Below, piece after piece: positions 1-8,797 of a stretch of DNA of 64,000 nucleotides. The stretch is from Rickettsiales bacterium Ac37b. GTDB lineage: Bacteria > Pseudomonadota > Alphaproteobacteria > Rickettsiales > Arcanibacteraceae. The stretch is from contig CP009217.2 of assembly GCA_000746585.2 (NCBI GenBank), positions 1,787,239 through 1,851,238 of the forward strand, written 5' to 3'. Below the pieces are notes generated by a model. It saw only the letters and a list, made by a program, of their open reading frames with translations, made no database searches and had not been told where the DNA came from. Made by a program: the position numbers and the translations under genes. How positions within the stretch are numbered: position 1 is the stretch's first letter; every line of letters starts with the position of its first letter.

Positions 1-714
1 AGCAGCCACACGAGCAGCTAAGCCATGGAAGAAGCTTGATCCAATCAAATTATTAAACGAGGTGTCTAAAAACAGCAATTGGCTATTATCTGATTTTGCA
101 AAGGTTTTTAATGTGTCTACAGCTGCTATCTGTTTGGCATTCAAGACTTTGGGGATCACACGAAAAAAAAGACCACACTCTATCGTGAACGGGATGAAGC
201 AAAACGGCAATTATTTTTGGCAGCTATCGCAAACTATAAAGCGGAAGATATAGTTTATATTGATGAGAGTGGAATTGATAGCTATTTGTACTATTCTTGG
301 GGATACAGTCTCAGAGGAAGTAAAGTTTATGGTGATATCTCAGGTAAAAAACATGATTGAGAAAGCTTTATTGCAGGTAAGGTTGGGAAGAAAATTATTG
401 CGCCAATGTGTTTCAAGGGCACATGTAATACAGAAGTTTTTAACGAGTGGGTTAGTCAGTGTTTGGTGCCCGAACTAAGATTTGGTCAAGTTGTAATACT
501 TGATAATGCAACGTTCCATAAGTCAGCTAGAACTAGGAATTTAATAGAAGATATAGGCTGTAAACTTTTATTCTTACCACCTTACTCTCCTGATCTCAAC
601 CCAATTGAAAAATATTGGGCTCATTTAAAAGCTAAAATCAAACCTATCATTACTAATTTTAATAACCTTAGCGATGCTATTGATTATGGCTTCTCTATGC
701 CATTCTCAACTTAA
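1..714 (+). pseudogene. IS630 transposase, copy 1, partial and with a nonsense codon
   Basis: The first reading frame (helix-turn-helix part) runs to 253. The catalytic part is read in the other frame after the A8 run, as in the other copies. In this copy the catalytic frame is stopped by TGA at 358-360, where copies 3 and 4 have an arginine codon (HDRESF). Downstream of the stop the DDE residues are still encoded (VILDNATFHKS, YSPDLNPIEKYW). The product would be cut between the first and second catalytic aspartates, so this copy should not make active transposase. Confidence 0.88.
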
Positions 715-721
715 TTGACTA
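1..721 (+). mobile_element. IS630-type element, copy 1 (left end outside window)
   Basis: This matches the complete copy at 34430-35362 from its internal position 34642 to the right end, so the window cuts the element. The right terminal repeat, read inward, is TAGTCAATTAAGTTGA, followed by the TA target at 722-723. It shares two variants with copy 2 and not with copies 3 and 4: TGA at 358-360 in place of CGA, and a CCA codon in place of CTA near the end of orfB. Insertion at TA and the DDE transposase are typical of the IS630/Tc1-mariner superfamily. Confidence 0.93.
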
Positions 722-759
722 TAGTTAAGAATTGGTAAGAAATTTAATAATATAAAAAT

Positions 760-806
760 AAAATCAGACAATTTAGTAATTACATATTACAAACTGCCTG
801 ATTTTT
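760..806. terminator. Possible rho-independent terminator
   Basis: AAATCAG (761-767) pairs with CTGATTT (798-804), with an inner GTAAT/ATTAC pairing, and a T-rich tract follows on the plus strand. It lies just beyond the IS630 end and faces the leftward GH25 gene, so it could stop transcription leaving the IS. This is by eye only; no folding energy was computed. Confidence 0.4.
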
Positions 807-840
807 TATTTTTTTCGATTAAGTGTTGCTTATATTGATC

Positions 841-943
841 TATAGTGAATTAATTTGAATTAGGGGTAAGAGTGAGGAGTCGAAGCCTACTAATAGCTAG
901 GAGAGCATTGATCAACACCCCACCTAATTCAAATTAAAAAACT
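841..943. mobile_element. MITE-like element, family C
   Basis: It starts TATAGTGAATTAATTTGAAT and ends with the inverse CCTAATTCAAATTAA. Its core (about 871-906: GAGGAG..GCCTACTAAT.GCTAGGAGAGC) closely matches the core of the nested element at 12177-12284. The right end is degraded. Its last bases run into the stop codon (942-944) of the leftward GH25 gene. Confidence 0.6.
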
Positions 944-1553
944 AAGCATCTTTAGCAAGATCCAAACACACATCTCCAGAAATCCCTGCCACTTGTCCAA
1001 TGCAGCTATATTGCCACCATTCCCATCCTACATTCTGCCAAGTTTCTGGGATAGTTGGTTCTGGGTTCTCTGTCCAATGTGATATCCACAATTTATTTTG
1101 ACTAAAATCATATTTATGCCAATCAATTTTATCATTCCAATCATTATTATTAGTATTAAGGTACACTTTTTGATAGCCTGCTTGTTTTAAGAGATCTAAA
1201 AATTCGTTCAATTTATCTGCTCTTTCAGTAGACGAAACTTCCTCTGAATTAGGAAACACGGATACAGCAAGAACATGTATATTTTTATCAAAATTAACCT
1301 TTGCAAGTTCAGTGTTAATATTTTGTATTTGCTCCGCTGGAGTAGAAGTTAAAACACGGAAATTATGGTAAGCAGCTGGTACTATATTATTGGCAGTTAC
1401 TTCATTCCAATATTCAACAAATTTTGGATCCTGATAAGTGGCACCTTCAGTAGCCCGCATAATCACTGTTTTTATTCCATGATCATGAATTTCAGTAGCA
1501 TTAATTTTATTTTGCCATTTTGATATGTTAATAGCCTTATTTACTTTGGTCAT
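942..1553 (-). CDS. GH25-fold (lysozyme-like) protein, probably catalytically dead
   Basis: The 203-residue protein follows the glycoside hydrolase family 25 fold: an AINISKWQ start strand, MRATEGATYQDPKF, AAYHNFR, and a closing WQYSCIGQVAGISGDV block. GH25 muramidases cleave peptidoglycan and are often phage endolysins. The expected acidic residues are changed: the first-strand Asp (family DVSxW) is Asn, the central LDxE is LAVS, and the second Asp of the closing GDVD motif is Cys. This suggests a non-hydrolytic wall-binding protein or a decaying gene. It has no signal peptide. It lies downstream of a phage portal gene on the same strand, so a phage or gene-transfer-agent origin is likely. 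Confidence 0.78.
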   Translation of the reverse strand: MTKVNKAINISKWQNKINATEIHDHGIKTVIMRATEGATYQDPKFVEYWNEVTANNIVPAAYHNFRVLTSTPAEQIQNINTELAKVNFDKNIHVLAVSVFPNSEEVSSTERADKLNEFLDLLKQAGYQKVYLNTNNNDWNDKIDWHKYDFSQNKLWISHWTENPEPTIPETWQNVGWEWWQYSCIGQVAGISGDVCLDLAKDA

Positions 1554-1922
1554 AATATTTCTCCATAAATAATTAACATATAGTTATATAATTAGTTAAA
1601 TTTTTTATATATACCATAATAATAGTATAAATTTTATATAATAGGAAGCGTTAAATTAACCTTTTATTAGAAATAAAAGCTTGATTATGTTTAATTTGAA
1701 AGGAAATAAGAGCAGACAAGCAAGATATTAAAAATTAGTAAATGTTTTAGACTATTTTATTTCCATCTAGTATAGGAGATAAACCTACTGCAGCTCGTTT
1801 TTCATTAATGGTCATAAAATTACAATTTTGTACTCTTGACCAAATATTTTCTCTTTTAGAGGCTAGAGCACTAATATCATCTTTATTATAAGATAATTTC
1901 AGACTTTCATCAAACATTGGTA

Positions 1923-2882
1923 CTAGGTGTACGGTTTCAGTAGTTGATGGTTAGGATTAATTCTAAAATTATTAGCATTTTGTGTGTAACAAGTCAAGAT
2001 CATTTCAAAAGGCGTTTTTCTAGCAATAGAAGAAAGCCTTTTAGCATAATTATAAGCCATAACAAAAGCTTGTAGATGACTATCTAACTCTTCTCTACTA
2101 GTATAATGATACTTCTTAGTAGTAGCTTCTTTTATAGTCCTATTCATTCTTTCTACTTGACCATTGGTACTTGGACTATAAGGCCTTGTTGTGCGATGCC
2201 TGATACCGTAATCTTTACATTTTAGATCAAATCTATGTCTTGCTTTAGGAGCTCTGTACCTGGCTAAACCATTGTAAGCAAATTGAACACCATTATCAGT
2301 TAATATGGTATGTATCTTAAAGGGACAGCTACTTACCAAGTTATCAAGAAAATTAACTGTAGTATCGCCATTGCTATTATTATGCAGCTCAACATAAGCA
2401 AATTTACTCACTCTACATATTGCCACAAATATGTAAAATTTTCCCTCACCAATTCTTACTTCTGTGATATCAAGATGCATAAATCCTATTTCATAAGCCT
2501 TAAATTTCTTCTTCTCTTTGATATTATCTTCTTTGGGTAAACAAGATAAACCGTACCGTTTAAGGCATCGGTAAAGATTTGAACGAGTTAAATAAGGTAT
2601 TTCTTTAATAAGTGCATCAAAGCAATCATCCAAAGGTAATTGCGTAGACTTACGAAAAGCAATAATCAAAGCTTCATCTTCGGGCTTCAAAATAGTAGTT
2701 GCTTTTTTAGGAGCATTAGAGCGATCTTCTACTCCTTCTTCTTTTCTTTGACGCCATTTTATCACAGTTTTAGGGTTAATATTATATTGTTCACTTAATT
2801 CTTTGATCGTAGCTTGCGATCGCTGTAATTCTTTTCTAATTGCGTGCGTAGTCGTGGCGCAGCCATGTAATATTTGTCCCAC
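1923..2882 (-). CDS. IS481-family DDE transposase
   Basis: The 319-residue protein has an N-terminal helix-turn-helix (about residues 12-60: ELSEQYNINPKTVIKWRQR) and an rve-type integrase core with all three catalytic residues visible: D in HLDITEVRIG (about 138), D in ILTDNGVQFA (about 195) and E in TNGQVERMNRTIKEAT (about 244). The frame looks intact. The TAG stop codon (1923-1925) lies outside the element, in the duplicated CTAG target, so this transposase borrows its stop from the insertion site. The start is ATG at 2880-2882. Confidence 0.9.
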   Translation of the reverse strand: MGQILHGCATTTHAIRKELQRSQATIKELSEQYNINPKTVIKWRQRKEEGVEDRSNAPKKATTILKPEDEALIIAFRKSTQLPLDDCFDALIKEIPYLTRSNLYRCLKRYGLSCLPKEDNIKEKKKFKAYEIGFMHLDITEVRIGEGKFYIFVAICRVSKFAYVELHNNSNGDTTVNFLDNLVSSCPFKIHTILTDNGVQFAYNGLARYRAPKARHRFDLKCKDYGIRHRTTRPYSPSTNGQVERMNRTIKEATTKKYHYTSREELDSHLQAFVMAYNYAKRLSSIARKTPFEMILTCYTQNANNFRINPNHQLLKPYT

Positions 2883-2961
2883 AATTCCTCCAAATTAATT
2901 ATATCCCTAGCTCTTACTTATATACTCTTTTTTTCTTCCATCAACCCTTGAAATTGTACAC
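1927..2961 (-). mobile_element. IS481-type insertion sequence
   Basis: The 1035-bp element has imperfect 24-bp terminal inverted repeats beginning GTGTAC, followed by TTTCA and ending GTTGATGG on both sides. It is flanked by CTAG on each side (1923-1926 and 2962-2965). CTAG is a known target preference of IS481-family elements. It carries one transposase gene and interrupts the portal gene. The ends differ at only a few positions, consistent with a fairly recent insertion. Confidence 0.85.
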
Positions 2962-4201
2962 CTAGCCAGTGATTCAGCGCATCGATAGTATGATCTAAAA
3001 GGGGTAATATAGTATCTTCCCATAAGGCAAGCCTTGCTTCTTGCATATTACTATATTTATTGTCACCAGGTAAACCTAGCAATTGTGGCGGTACTCCAAA
3101 GGCGAGTGCTATATCACGAGCTGCACTATTTTTTGCTTCTATAAAATCCATATCTTTAGGCGATAGGCTCATTTCTTGCCATTCCAAACCTCCTTCTAGC
3201 AATAATGGACGCCCAGCATTAGCGCTACTCATATATTTTTCTTCAATTTGTTCTTTTAAGTGCTGATATTGTTCTTCAGTTAAGTTACCATTATATCCGC
3301 TATTATTAGCTTTTACTATAACAGCGCCGCTAGGCCTTGCTCCATTTTGTAATAAAGATTGATTCCATATTGCAGCATTATTATGTTGATCGATGCTATA
3401 AGCTGCAGCTTCCAGTGGCGATAATCCATACCAATCATCTGTAGGATGAAATGTCCTAAGGTGCAATATTTGGCTTTTACCTGTTATACTGTTTACTGGA
3501 AAAAATCTTTTTTCTTCCTCACTAGTACTATAATAGTATCCCCCTACTCCTTTTTTACCAGATACTACTGTAACACGATCAGGACGTAATATATGTAATT
3601 CTTTACGTTTTGAATATTGATCCTCTATTATATTTATAAAAGCGTTACCACTAATCATACGATAAGCATACAGATTTTCAAAGAATTCAGCACCTGCATA
3701 TGAAGGATTAGGCTGTTGTAATAAAGTTAAAAGGGAATGACTTTTAATTTCGTGCATATCGTTTTTAGATGCCTTATGTAATAACCATGGCACGCTAGCT
3801 GCCCCTTGTGCCACTATGTTAATGGCCCTGTATGCAATAACATTACGTGCATAAGCTTCTTCAGAAAATTTCTGATAATTTTTTGGTATCCAATAAGGCT
3901 CTTGATTATTATATAAATATGAATAATAAGGATAAGAAGCTTTAGGCTCAGATTTTGTAAATAATTTGCTAATTTTCTGAAATATAGGTTTATCAAATAC
4001 CATGTTAGATAACTCCTAGTATAGGTTTTAATATATAAATAATATGGGACTTTTAATCAAGTAGGTGCAAAGAAGCTTAAGCTATAGATAGAATATTTTC
4101 ACTCTATATTTATTTATAGCTATAAAATACTATTTATGGAAGTACCTTTTTTTAATTTTAATGAAATATATAATAATACTGGAATATATAATTCTAAATT
4201 T

Positions 4202-4233
4202 CCTATGATACCTGCAAAAGCAGGCATCATAGG
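4202..4233. repeat. Short perfect-loop palindrome
   Basis: CCTATGATACCTGC is followed by AAAA and then GCAGGCATCATAGG: a 14-bp stem with one mismatch and a four-base loop. It has no clear T tract. It lies between the portal gene and the next leftward gene and could be a terminator-like or dispersed palindromic element. No second copy was noticed in the window. Confidence 0.55.
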
Positions 4234-4293
4234 CAAATGTTAAGAATCAGAAGATAAAATAATAAACATCCAGCATCCAGCTGTCTTGTTTCT

Positions 4294-5052
4294 CTATAAT
4301 TCTCCTTTAATTTCTCCTAATAATAGCTCAAGAGATTCATAATGATGATGAAACACTTCAACTTCACGATAAGAACCGGTTGAATTTCTTTCTCCAATAA
4401 ACTGGTCTTCTTCATTAATTTGGAAACGTGGCTCCCCACCTGCTACACCTGTTAATAGAGCACTACGAATATAAGCATCATTATCATTAAAAATTACATG
4501 GTCTAAACCTGAGCTAGAGGCTTCCATAGCATTATACAATGAGTTACTTTGACTGATTGTATATAAAAATTCAGTAGAAGGATGCTGCTCAGGAAATCTT
4601 GTGGATAAATCATTAGTATAATCAACATATACCGCCCTTAAAGCTTCAGAAATCAATTCATTACTAATTGTAGGTAAAAATAAGGCACCACCTTCATCTG
4701 CCACTTGGCCATTTACATATACATTAGCAGAGGTACCAAAATTAACGTATCCAATATATTCTCCTTCGTATTCTACTAAAAAAGTACGATGAAAATCTTC
4801 ATTATCTCCTCTATTAAACCAAGCTTGCTTAGCTGCAACTCTTGCATTGAGTTGCTCATCTGTAGATGCTTGAGTATGCGCATCTCCATAAACTTGAGCA
4901 TTTGTATTAACCCTATTATCTAGAATATTACGAAGTACCTCTCTGTGCTCAGGAGAAGAAGTGAGAGTAATATATTTTAAATTTTCACTACTAAAGTCAT
5001 AAATGGTATAACGATTAGTATTAGGATCATAATTAGAATTAATATTAATCAT
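4294..5052 (-). CDS. Uncharacterised protein, possibly GNAT-like
   Basis: The 252-residue acidic, soluble protein has no signal peptide or membrane segment. The middle part (about residues 90-150: FLVEYEGEYIGYVNFG, then EGGALFLP, then a helix with ISEALRAVYVDY) has the strand-strand-helix pattern of N-acetyltransferases, but the acetyl-CoA loop (QxxGxG/A) is not visible, so this is only a suggestion. The N-terminus has NPNTNRYTIYDF and SPEHREVLRN. Start ATG at 5050-5052 is preceded by a purine-rich stretch. It stands alone, with about 290 bp to the portal gene and 480 bp to the divergent ABC exporter. Confidence 0.5.
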   Translation of the reverse strand: MININSNYDPNTNRYTIYDFSSENLKYITLTSSPEHREVLRNILDNRVNTNAQVYGDAHTQASTDEQLNARVAAKQAWFNRGDNEDFHRTFLVEYEGEYIGYVNFGTSANVYVNGQVADEGGALFLPTISNELISEALRAVYVDYTNDLSTRFPEQHPSTEFLYTISQSNSLYNAMEASSSGLDHVIFNDNDAYIRSALLTGVAGGEPRFQINEEDQFIGERNSTGSYREVEVFHHHYESLELLLGEIKGEL

Positions 5053-5311
5053 ATTTCTTTCCTTTCTTTAATTTATTTAATATTTGTAGGATACATAATC
5101 AAAAAATAAATATCAACCATAAATTTTATATTACTTGAGAATAATAAATAAAAATTAAATAAATTTAACTAATTAAACCTGAGATGGGATTATTAAGAAT
5201 GATAGAAAGATATTATTCCTTATTAATAATATATTAAATATAAAATTTATTATAAATCACTGAGGTTCTGAGCATCTAATTTTGTAAAGAGCATATTTCT
5301 AGAGGATTTTG

Positions 5312-5376
5312 AGCGAAAATTATAGTTTGATTTGCAACAATATCGTTTATATTGTAAAAATCAAGCTATCATTTGC
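5312..5376. repeat. Long imperfect palindrome between divergent genes
   Basis: Two stacked stems are clear: TTGATTT (5327-5333) pairs with AAATCAA (5358-5364), and inside it ACAATAT pairs with ATATTGT around a CGTTT loop. Outer ATAG/CTAT and GCGAAA/ATTTGC extend it to about 65 bp. The rest of the 480-bp gap (5053-5533) is very AT-rich and shows no gene. The structure resembles dispersed palindromic elements of rickettsiae, but no second copy was seen here. Confidence 0.5.
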
Positions 5377-5533
5377 AGACAAAGAGTCAAAAACGGATTT
5401 ATAGCAACTAGGTGCTAAGAACCTTATAATAGCTATTACTATACTGGTTAGTTTAGTGATTGCAAAAAAGAAAAACTATTGTATAAAAATATTTATATAC
5501 CTCTTAATTATTATCAATTTGGTTAAAATTTAT

Positions 5534-7321
5534 ATGAAATTTTCTCAAGCTAGTTCTAATAAACTCAAAACACTTGCTTTTTTATTACAATATTTATGGG
5601 CTGATGAACGAAACATTCGTCTTAGAGTAATTCTCTCAATTATTTGCCTGATAGTAGCAAAAATTATTAGTTTAGCTATACCAGTTAGTTATAAATACAC
5701 TTTAGATGCTCTATCTAACAAATCTAATGAAATAATATTCATAGCAATCTTATTATCCTACGGGAGTGCAAGGATATTTTCGGTAGTCTTTTCTGAACTT
5801 AGAGACATGATATTTGCAAGAGTAGGTCAGCGTGCAACACGTATGATTGCATTAAAAATATTTGAACATATGCATAATTTAAGCTTAAAATTTCATATCA
5901 ATAAAAAAACGGGGGATATAAGTAGATCTATTGAACGAGGAACTAAAGGTATTGAAACTATTTTACGTTTTTCTATTTTTAATATTATTCCAACTAGCTT
6001 TGAAATTCTATTAGTTTGTGGAATTTTATGGGCTATTTACGGTATTTCTTTTGCTATAATTACTTTAACCACCATGATCATTTATATATTATTTACATTA
6101 TGGATAAGTAACTGGCGTATTTCGTTTGTAAGAGAGATGAATGAACAAGATAATCAATCTAATAGCAAAGCTATTGATAGTTTGCTAAATTTTGAAACTG
6201 TCAAATATTATGGGAACGAAAGTTATGAGTCACAAAAATTTAACCAATCTCTACTTAAATATGAAAATGCTGCTGTAAAGAGCTTTGCTACTTTATCAGT
6301 TCTAAATATTGCACAAGGAGTGATTATTGCTCTTGGACTTGTTGCAATAATGCTCTTAGCTGGTATAGGAATAAAAAATGGTACTATGACTATCGGAGAT
6401 TTTGTTCTAGTTAATACTTATATAATACAATTATCTATACCATTAAACTTACTTGGTTTTGCTTATAGAGAAATAAAAAGCGCCATAATTAACATGGAGC
6501 AAATGATTAGTTTGCTAGATATTAAGACAGAAATAACAGATGATCCAAATAATAAGCCTCTAAAAATATCTACTGCAAAAGTAGTGTTTGATAAAGTCAG
6601 TTTTTCATATGATTCAGATAGGCATATTTTAAAAGATATAAATTTTATAATTGAACAAGGTAAAACCCTAGCTATTATTGGATATAGCGGCTCTGGAAAG
6701 TCAACAATTACAAGACTTCTCTTTAGATTTTATGACGTAACTAATGGTCAAATTATGATCGATGGACAAGATATACGCCAGGTAACACAGCATTCTTTAC
6801 GACAAGCAATAGGTGTAGTACCCCAAGATATAGTTTTATTCAATGAGACAATATATTATAATATTTTATATGGAAACTTAGATGCTACTTACGAAGAAAT
6901 CATTGAAGCAGCTAAAAAAGCATACATACATGAGTTTATAGTATCTTTACCAGAAGGGTATAATACAACAGTTGGAGAGCGTGGACTTAAACTCTCAGGT
7001 GGTGAAAAACAGCGTATAGCTATAGCTAGAACAATTTTAAAAAAACCTTATATTTATATTTTTGATGAATATACTTCATCTCTTGATACAACTACTGAAA
7101 AAGCCATACAGGATAGTTTAAAAGAATTATCAAAAAATCATACAACTCTTATCATAGCTCACCGTTTATCAACTATTGTTGATGCTAATGAAATTATAGT
7201 TATTAATGATGGCTATATTGTTGAACGCGGTACTCATGAACAATTACTTGAACAAAATAATCATTATGCCAAGTTATGGCATAAACAGCAAAAAATTATA
7301 CCTAATAACTCTCCAAATTAA
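5534..7321 (+). CDS. ABC exporter of the Atm1/HMT1 type
   Basis: This is a half-transporter with an N-terminal six-helix membrane domain and a C-terminal ATPase. Walker A is GYSGSGKST, the signature is LSGGEKQR, Walker B is YIYIFDEYTSSLD, and the switch His is in IIAHRLST. The membrane half has TGDISRSIERGTKGIE and NFETVKYYGNE, both characteristic of the mitochondrial Atm1/bacterial HMT1 group, which export glutathione- or sulfur-linked compounds for Fe-S metabolism or metal detoxification. I chose ATG 5534 (595 residues, MKFSQASS); an in-frame GTG at 5456 would add 26 hydrophobic residues. It functions as a homodimer in the inner membrane. Confidence 0.88.
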   Translation: MKFSQASSNKLKTLAFLLQYLWADERNIRLRVILSIICLIVAKIISLAIPVSYKYTLDALSNKSNEIIFIAILLSYGSARIFSVVFSELRDMIFARVGQRATRMIALKIFEHMHNLSLKFHINKKTGDISRSIERGTKGIETILRFSIFNIIPTSFEILLVCGILWAIYGISFAIITLTTMIIYILFTLWISNWRISFVREMNEQDNQSNSKAIDSLLNFETVKYYGNESYESQKFNQSLLKYENAAVKSFATLSVLNIAQGVIIALGLVAIMLLAGIGIKNGTMTIGDFVLVNTYIIQLSIPLNLLGFAYREIKSAIINMEQMISLLDIKTEITDDPNNKPLKISTAKVVFDKVSFSYDSDRHILKDINFIIEQGKTLAIIGYSGSGKSTITRLLFRFYDVTNGQIMIDGQDIRQVTQHSLRQAIGVVPQDIVLFNETIYYNILYGNLDATYEEIIEAAKKAYIHEFIVSLPEGYNTTVGERGLKLSGGEKQRIAIARTILKKPYIYIFDEYTSSLDTTTEKAIQDSLKELSKNHTTLIIAHRLSTIVDANEIIVINDGYIVERGTHEQLLEQNNHYAKLWHKQQKIIPNNSPN

Positions 7322-7474
7322 TGGCCATAGTAAAGAAAAGAGTGCTCATTCCATCCTTTTGTACTTTTCGCCTATTTGGAACCATACACCCCCCTTACCG
7401 CGAAGGCAGTAATCTAGTAATGCACCTGCTCATGAGATAACCGTTTTCACGGGTATGACCTAATTTCTTGCCAC

Positions 7475-7531
7475 TATAGTTTTGTCCGCTTCCTTAGTAG
7501 TATAGTCAATTGATTTGAATTTGCTTAACTG
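7475..7531. mobile_element. Fragments of two MITE families
   Basis: Bases 7475-7500 (TATAGTTTTGTCCGCTTCC, then TTAGTAG) match the end of the family B elements at 15101 and 22082. Directly after it, 7501-7531 (TATAGTCAATTGATTTGAAT) matches a family A end. Both are truncated. The stretch 7322-7474 before them contains no recognisable gene. Confidence 0.5.
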
Positions 7532-7672
7532 GCACGCGAACAAATATTTAAATACTTGGATCAAGAAAAATCAGTTTTATCTAATCAGGATAAAAAAGAA
7601 ATATATGATGCTAATTCTGATTCACAAAAAGAGATTATAGAATCTAAAAAACTGAAACTCCTTCTAAAGTAA
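7532..7672 (+). pseudogene. C-terminal remnant of an unknown gene
   Basis: An open frame of 46 codons ends in TAA at 7670-7672. It encodes a charged helical sequence (AREQIFKYLDQEKSVLSNQD, then KKEIYDANSD). It has no start codon and begins immediately after a truncated MITE end, so it looks like the tail of a gene whose body was removed when mobile elements arrived. No family is recognised. Confidence 0.35.
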
Positions 7673-8797
7673 TTTATTATTTTATTATAATAAATGGTTA
7701 ATAATCATTAATTATTTGATTGACTAATATATTAATTTATATTAATATTAGAAGTTAATTTATTAATTATATAATTTTATTGGATAAAAAAGGTAGTCAT
7801 GACAAAAATCATAAATAATCAAAGAGAATTTGAAGAATTTTGCAATTCAGAAGATAATACTATTACTTCTATACAATTTGACTTTGATATAAATGATGAT
7901 CATCTTAAAACTATTGCAAATTCACCAAATTGTTATAATCTACAACATTTGGATCTTTCAGGACATTTACTAGTAAAGGATGAAGGAATAAAATATTTAT
8001 CCACCTCAAAATATATTCTAAAATTAGAAAGTTTAGACTTATCAGGAACCTCTATTACTGATAAGGGGTTGGCAATTATTGCGAATGCTCAAAACTTTAT
8101 TAACTTAAAAGATTTAGAACTATATACAGGCCCTGCAATAACAGATGAGGGAATAAAAGCACTGCAAACTCGCGCTATATCAAAAATCTCTTAAGCTTAG
8201 ATTTATCAGAGTGCTCTATAACTGATGACGGCCTTGCATTTGTTGCAAATTCACCAAATTTTTCTAACTTAGAAAATTTATACTTAACTTATTGTGATTT
8301 AATTACTGATCATGGGTTAAAGGCTATGGTAGAATCTAAATTTCTTGAAAATTTAGAAAATTTAAAGCTATCAGGGTGTTCTATTACTGATCATGGACTA
8401 ATGTATATTGCATCTTTCCAACATAATTTACAAGGTTTGGATGTTTCTTATTGTGCTGAAATAACAGATAAGGGAATAGAGGCTCTTACAACATCGAATT
8501 GTATTTATAATTTACGAGGGTTAGACTTATCAGGATGTTCTATAACTGATACTGCACTCACAGCTATTGCAAATTCTAAAAATTTTTCTAATTTAGAAGA
8601 TTTATATCTAAGCAACTGTAATTCAATTACTGATATCGGACTCGCTTCTATTTCAGATTCTTCAAATTTTTCTAACTTAGAAAATTTGGAAATATCGCAC
8701 TGCTCTAGAATAACAGATCAAGGCATAATGCATCTTTTAGTATCAAAACATTTGCTAAAATTGAAAATTATAGATTTATCTCGTTCATCTCAAATTA

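Larger units (their letters stand above)
1747..4003 (-). pseudogene. HK97-family phage portal protein, split by an IS481-type element
   Basis: Portal proteins form the dodecameric ring through which DNA enters the phage or gene-transfer-agent capsid. The N-terminal part (4003 to 2966) has typical portal features: RAINIVAQGAASVPW, MISGNAFI, and the DIALAFGVPPQLLG motif near residue 305. After LNHWL the frame is cut by an insertion. The missing C-terminus is found beyond it at 1747-1922 (VPMFDESLKLSYN, then INEKRAAVGLSP). Removing the 1035-bp element plus one 4-bp target copy rejoins the parts in frame as LNHWLVPMF, giving 405 residues, a normal portal length. No capsid or terminase gene is in the window, so this is an isolated remnant. 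Confidence 0.9.

Noticed and set aside
358..360. UGA read as tryptophan instead of stop
   Set aside because: Housekeeping genes here use UGA as a real stop (for example fliO), and the position is Arg in intact copies, so a plain C-to-T nonsense change is simpler.
4294..5052. Phage structural gene following the portal remnant
   Set aside because: Composition and motifs do not match capsid, protease or head-tail connectors; a weak acetyltransferase-like pattern fits better, so no phage role is claimed.
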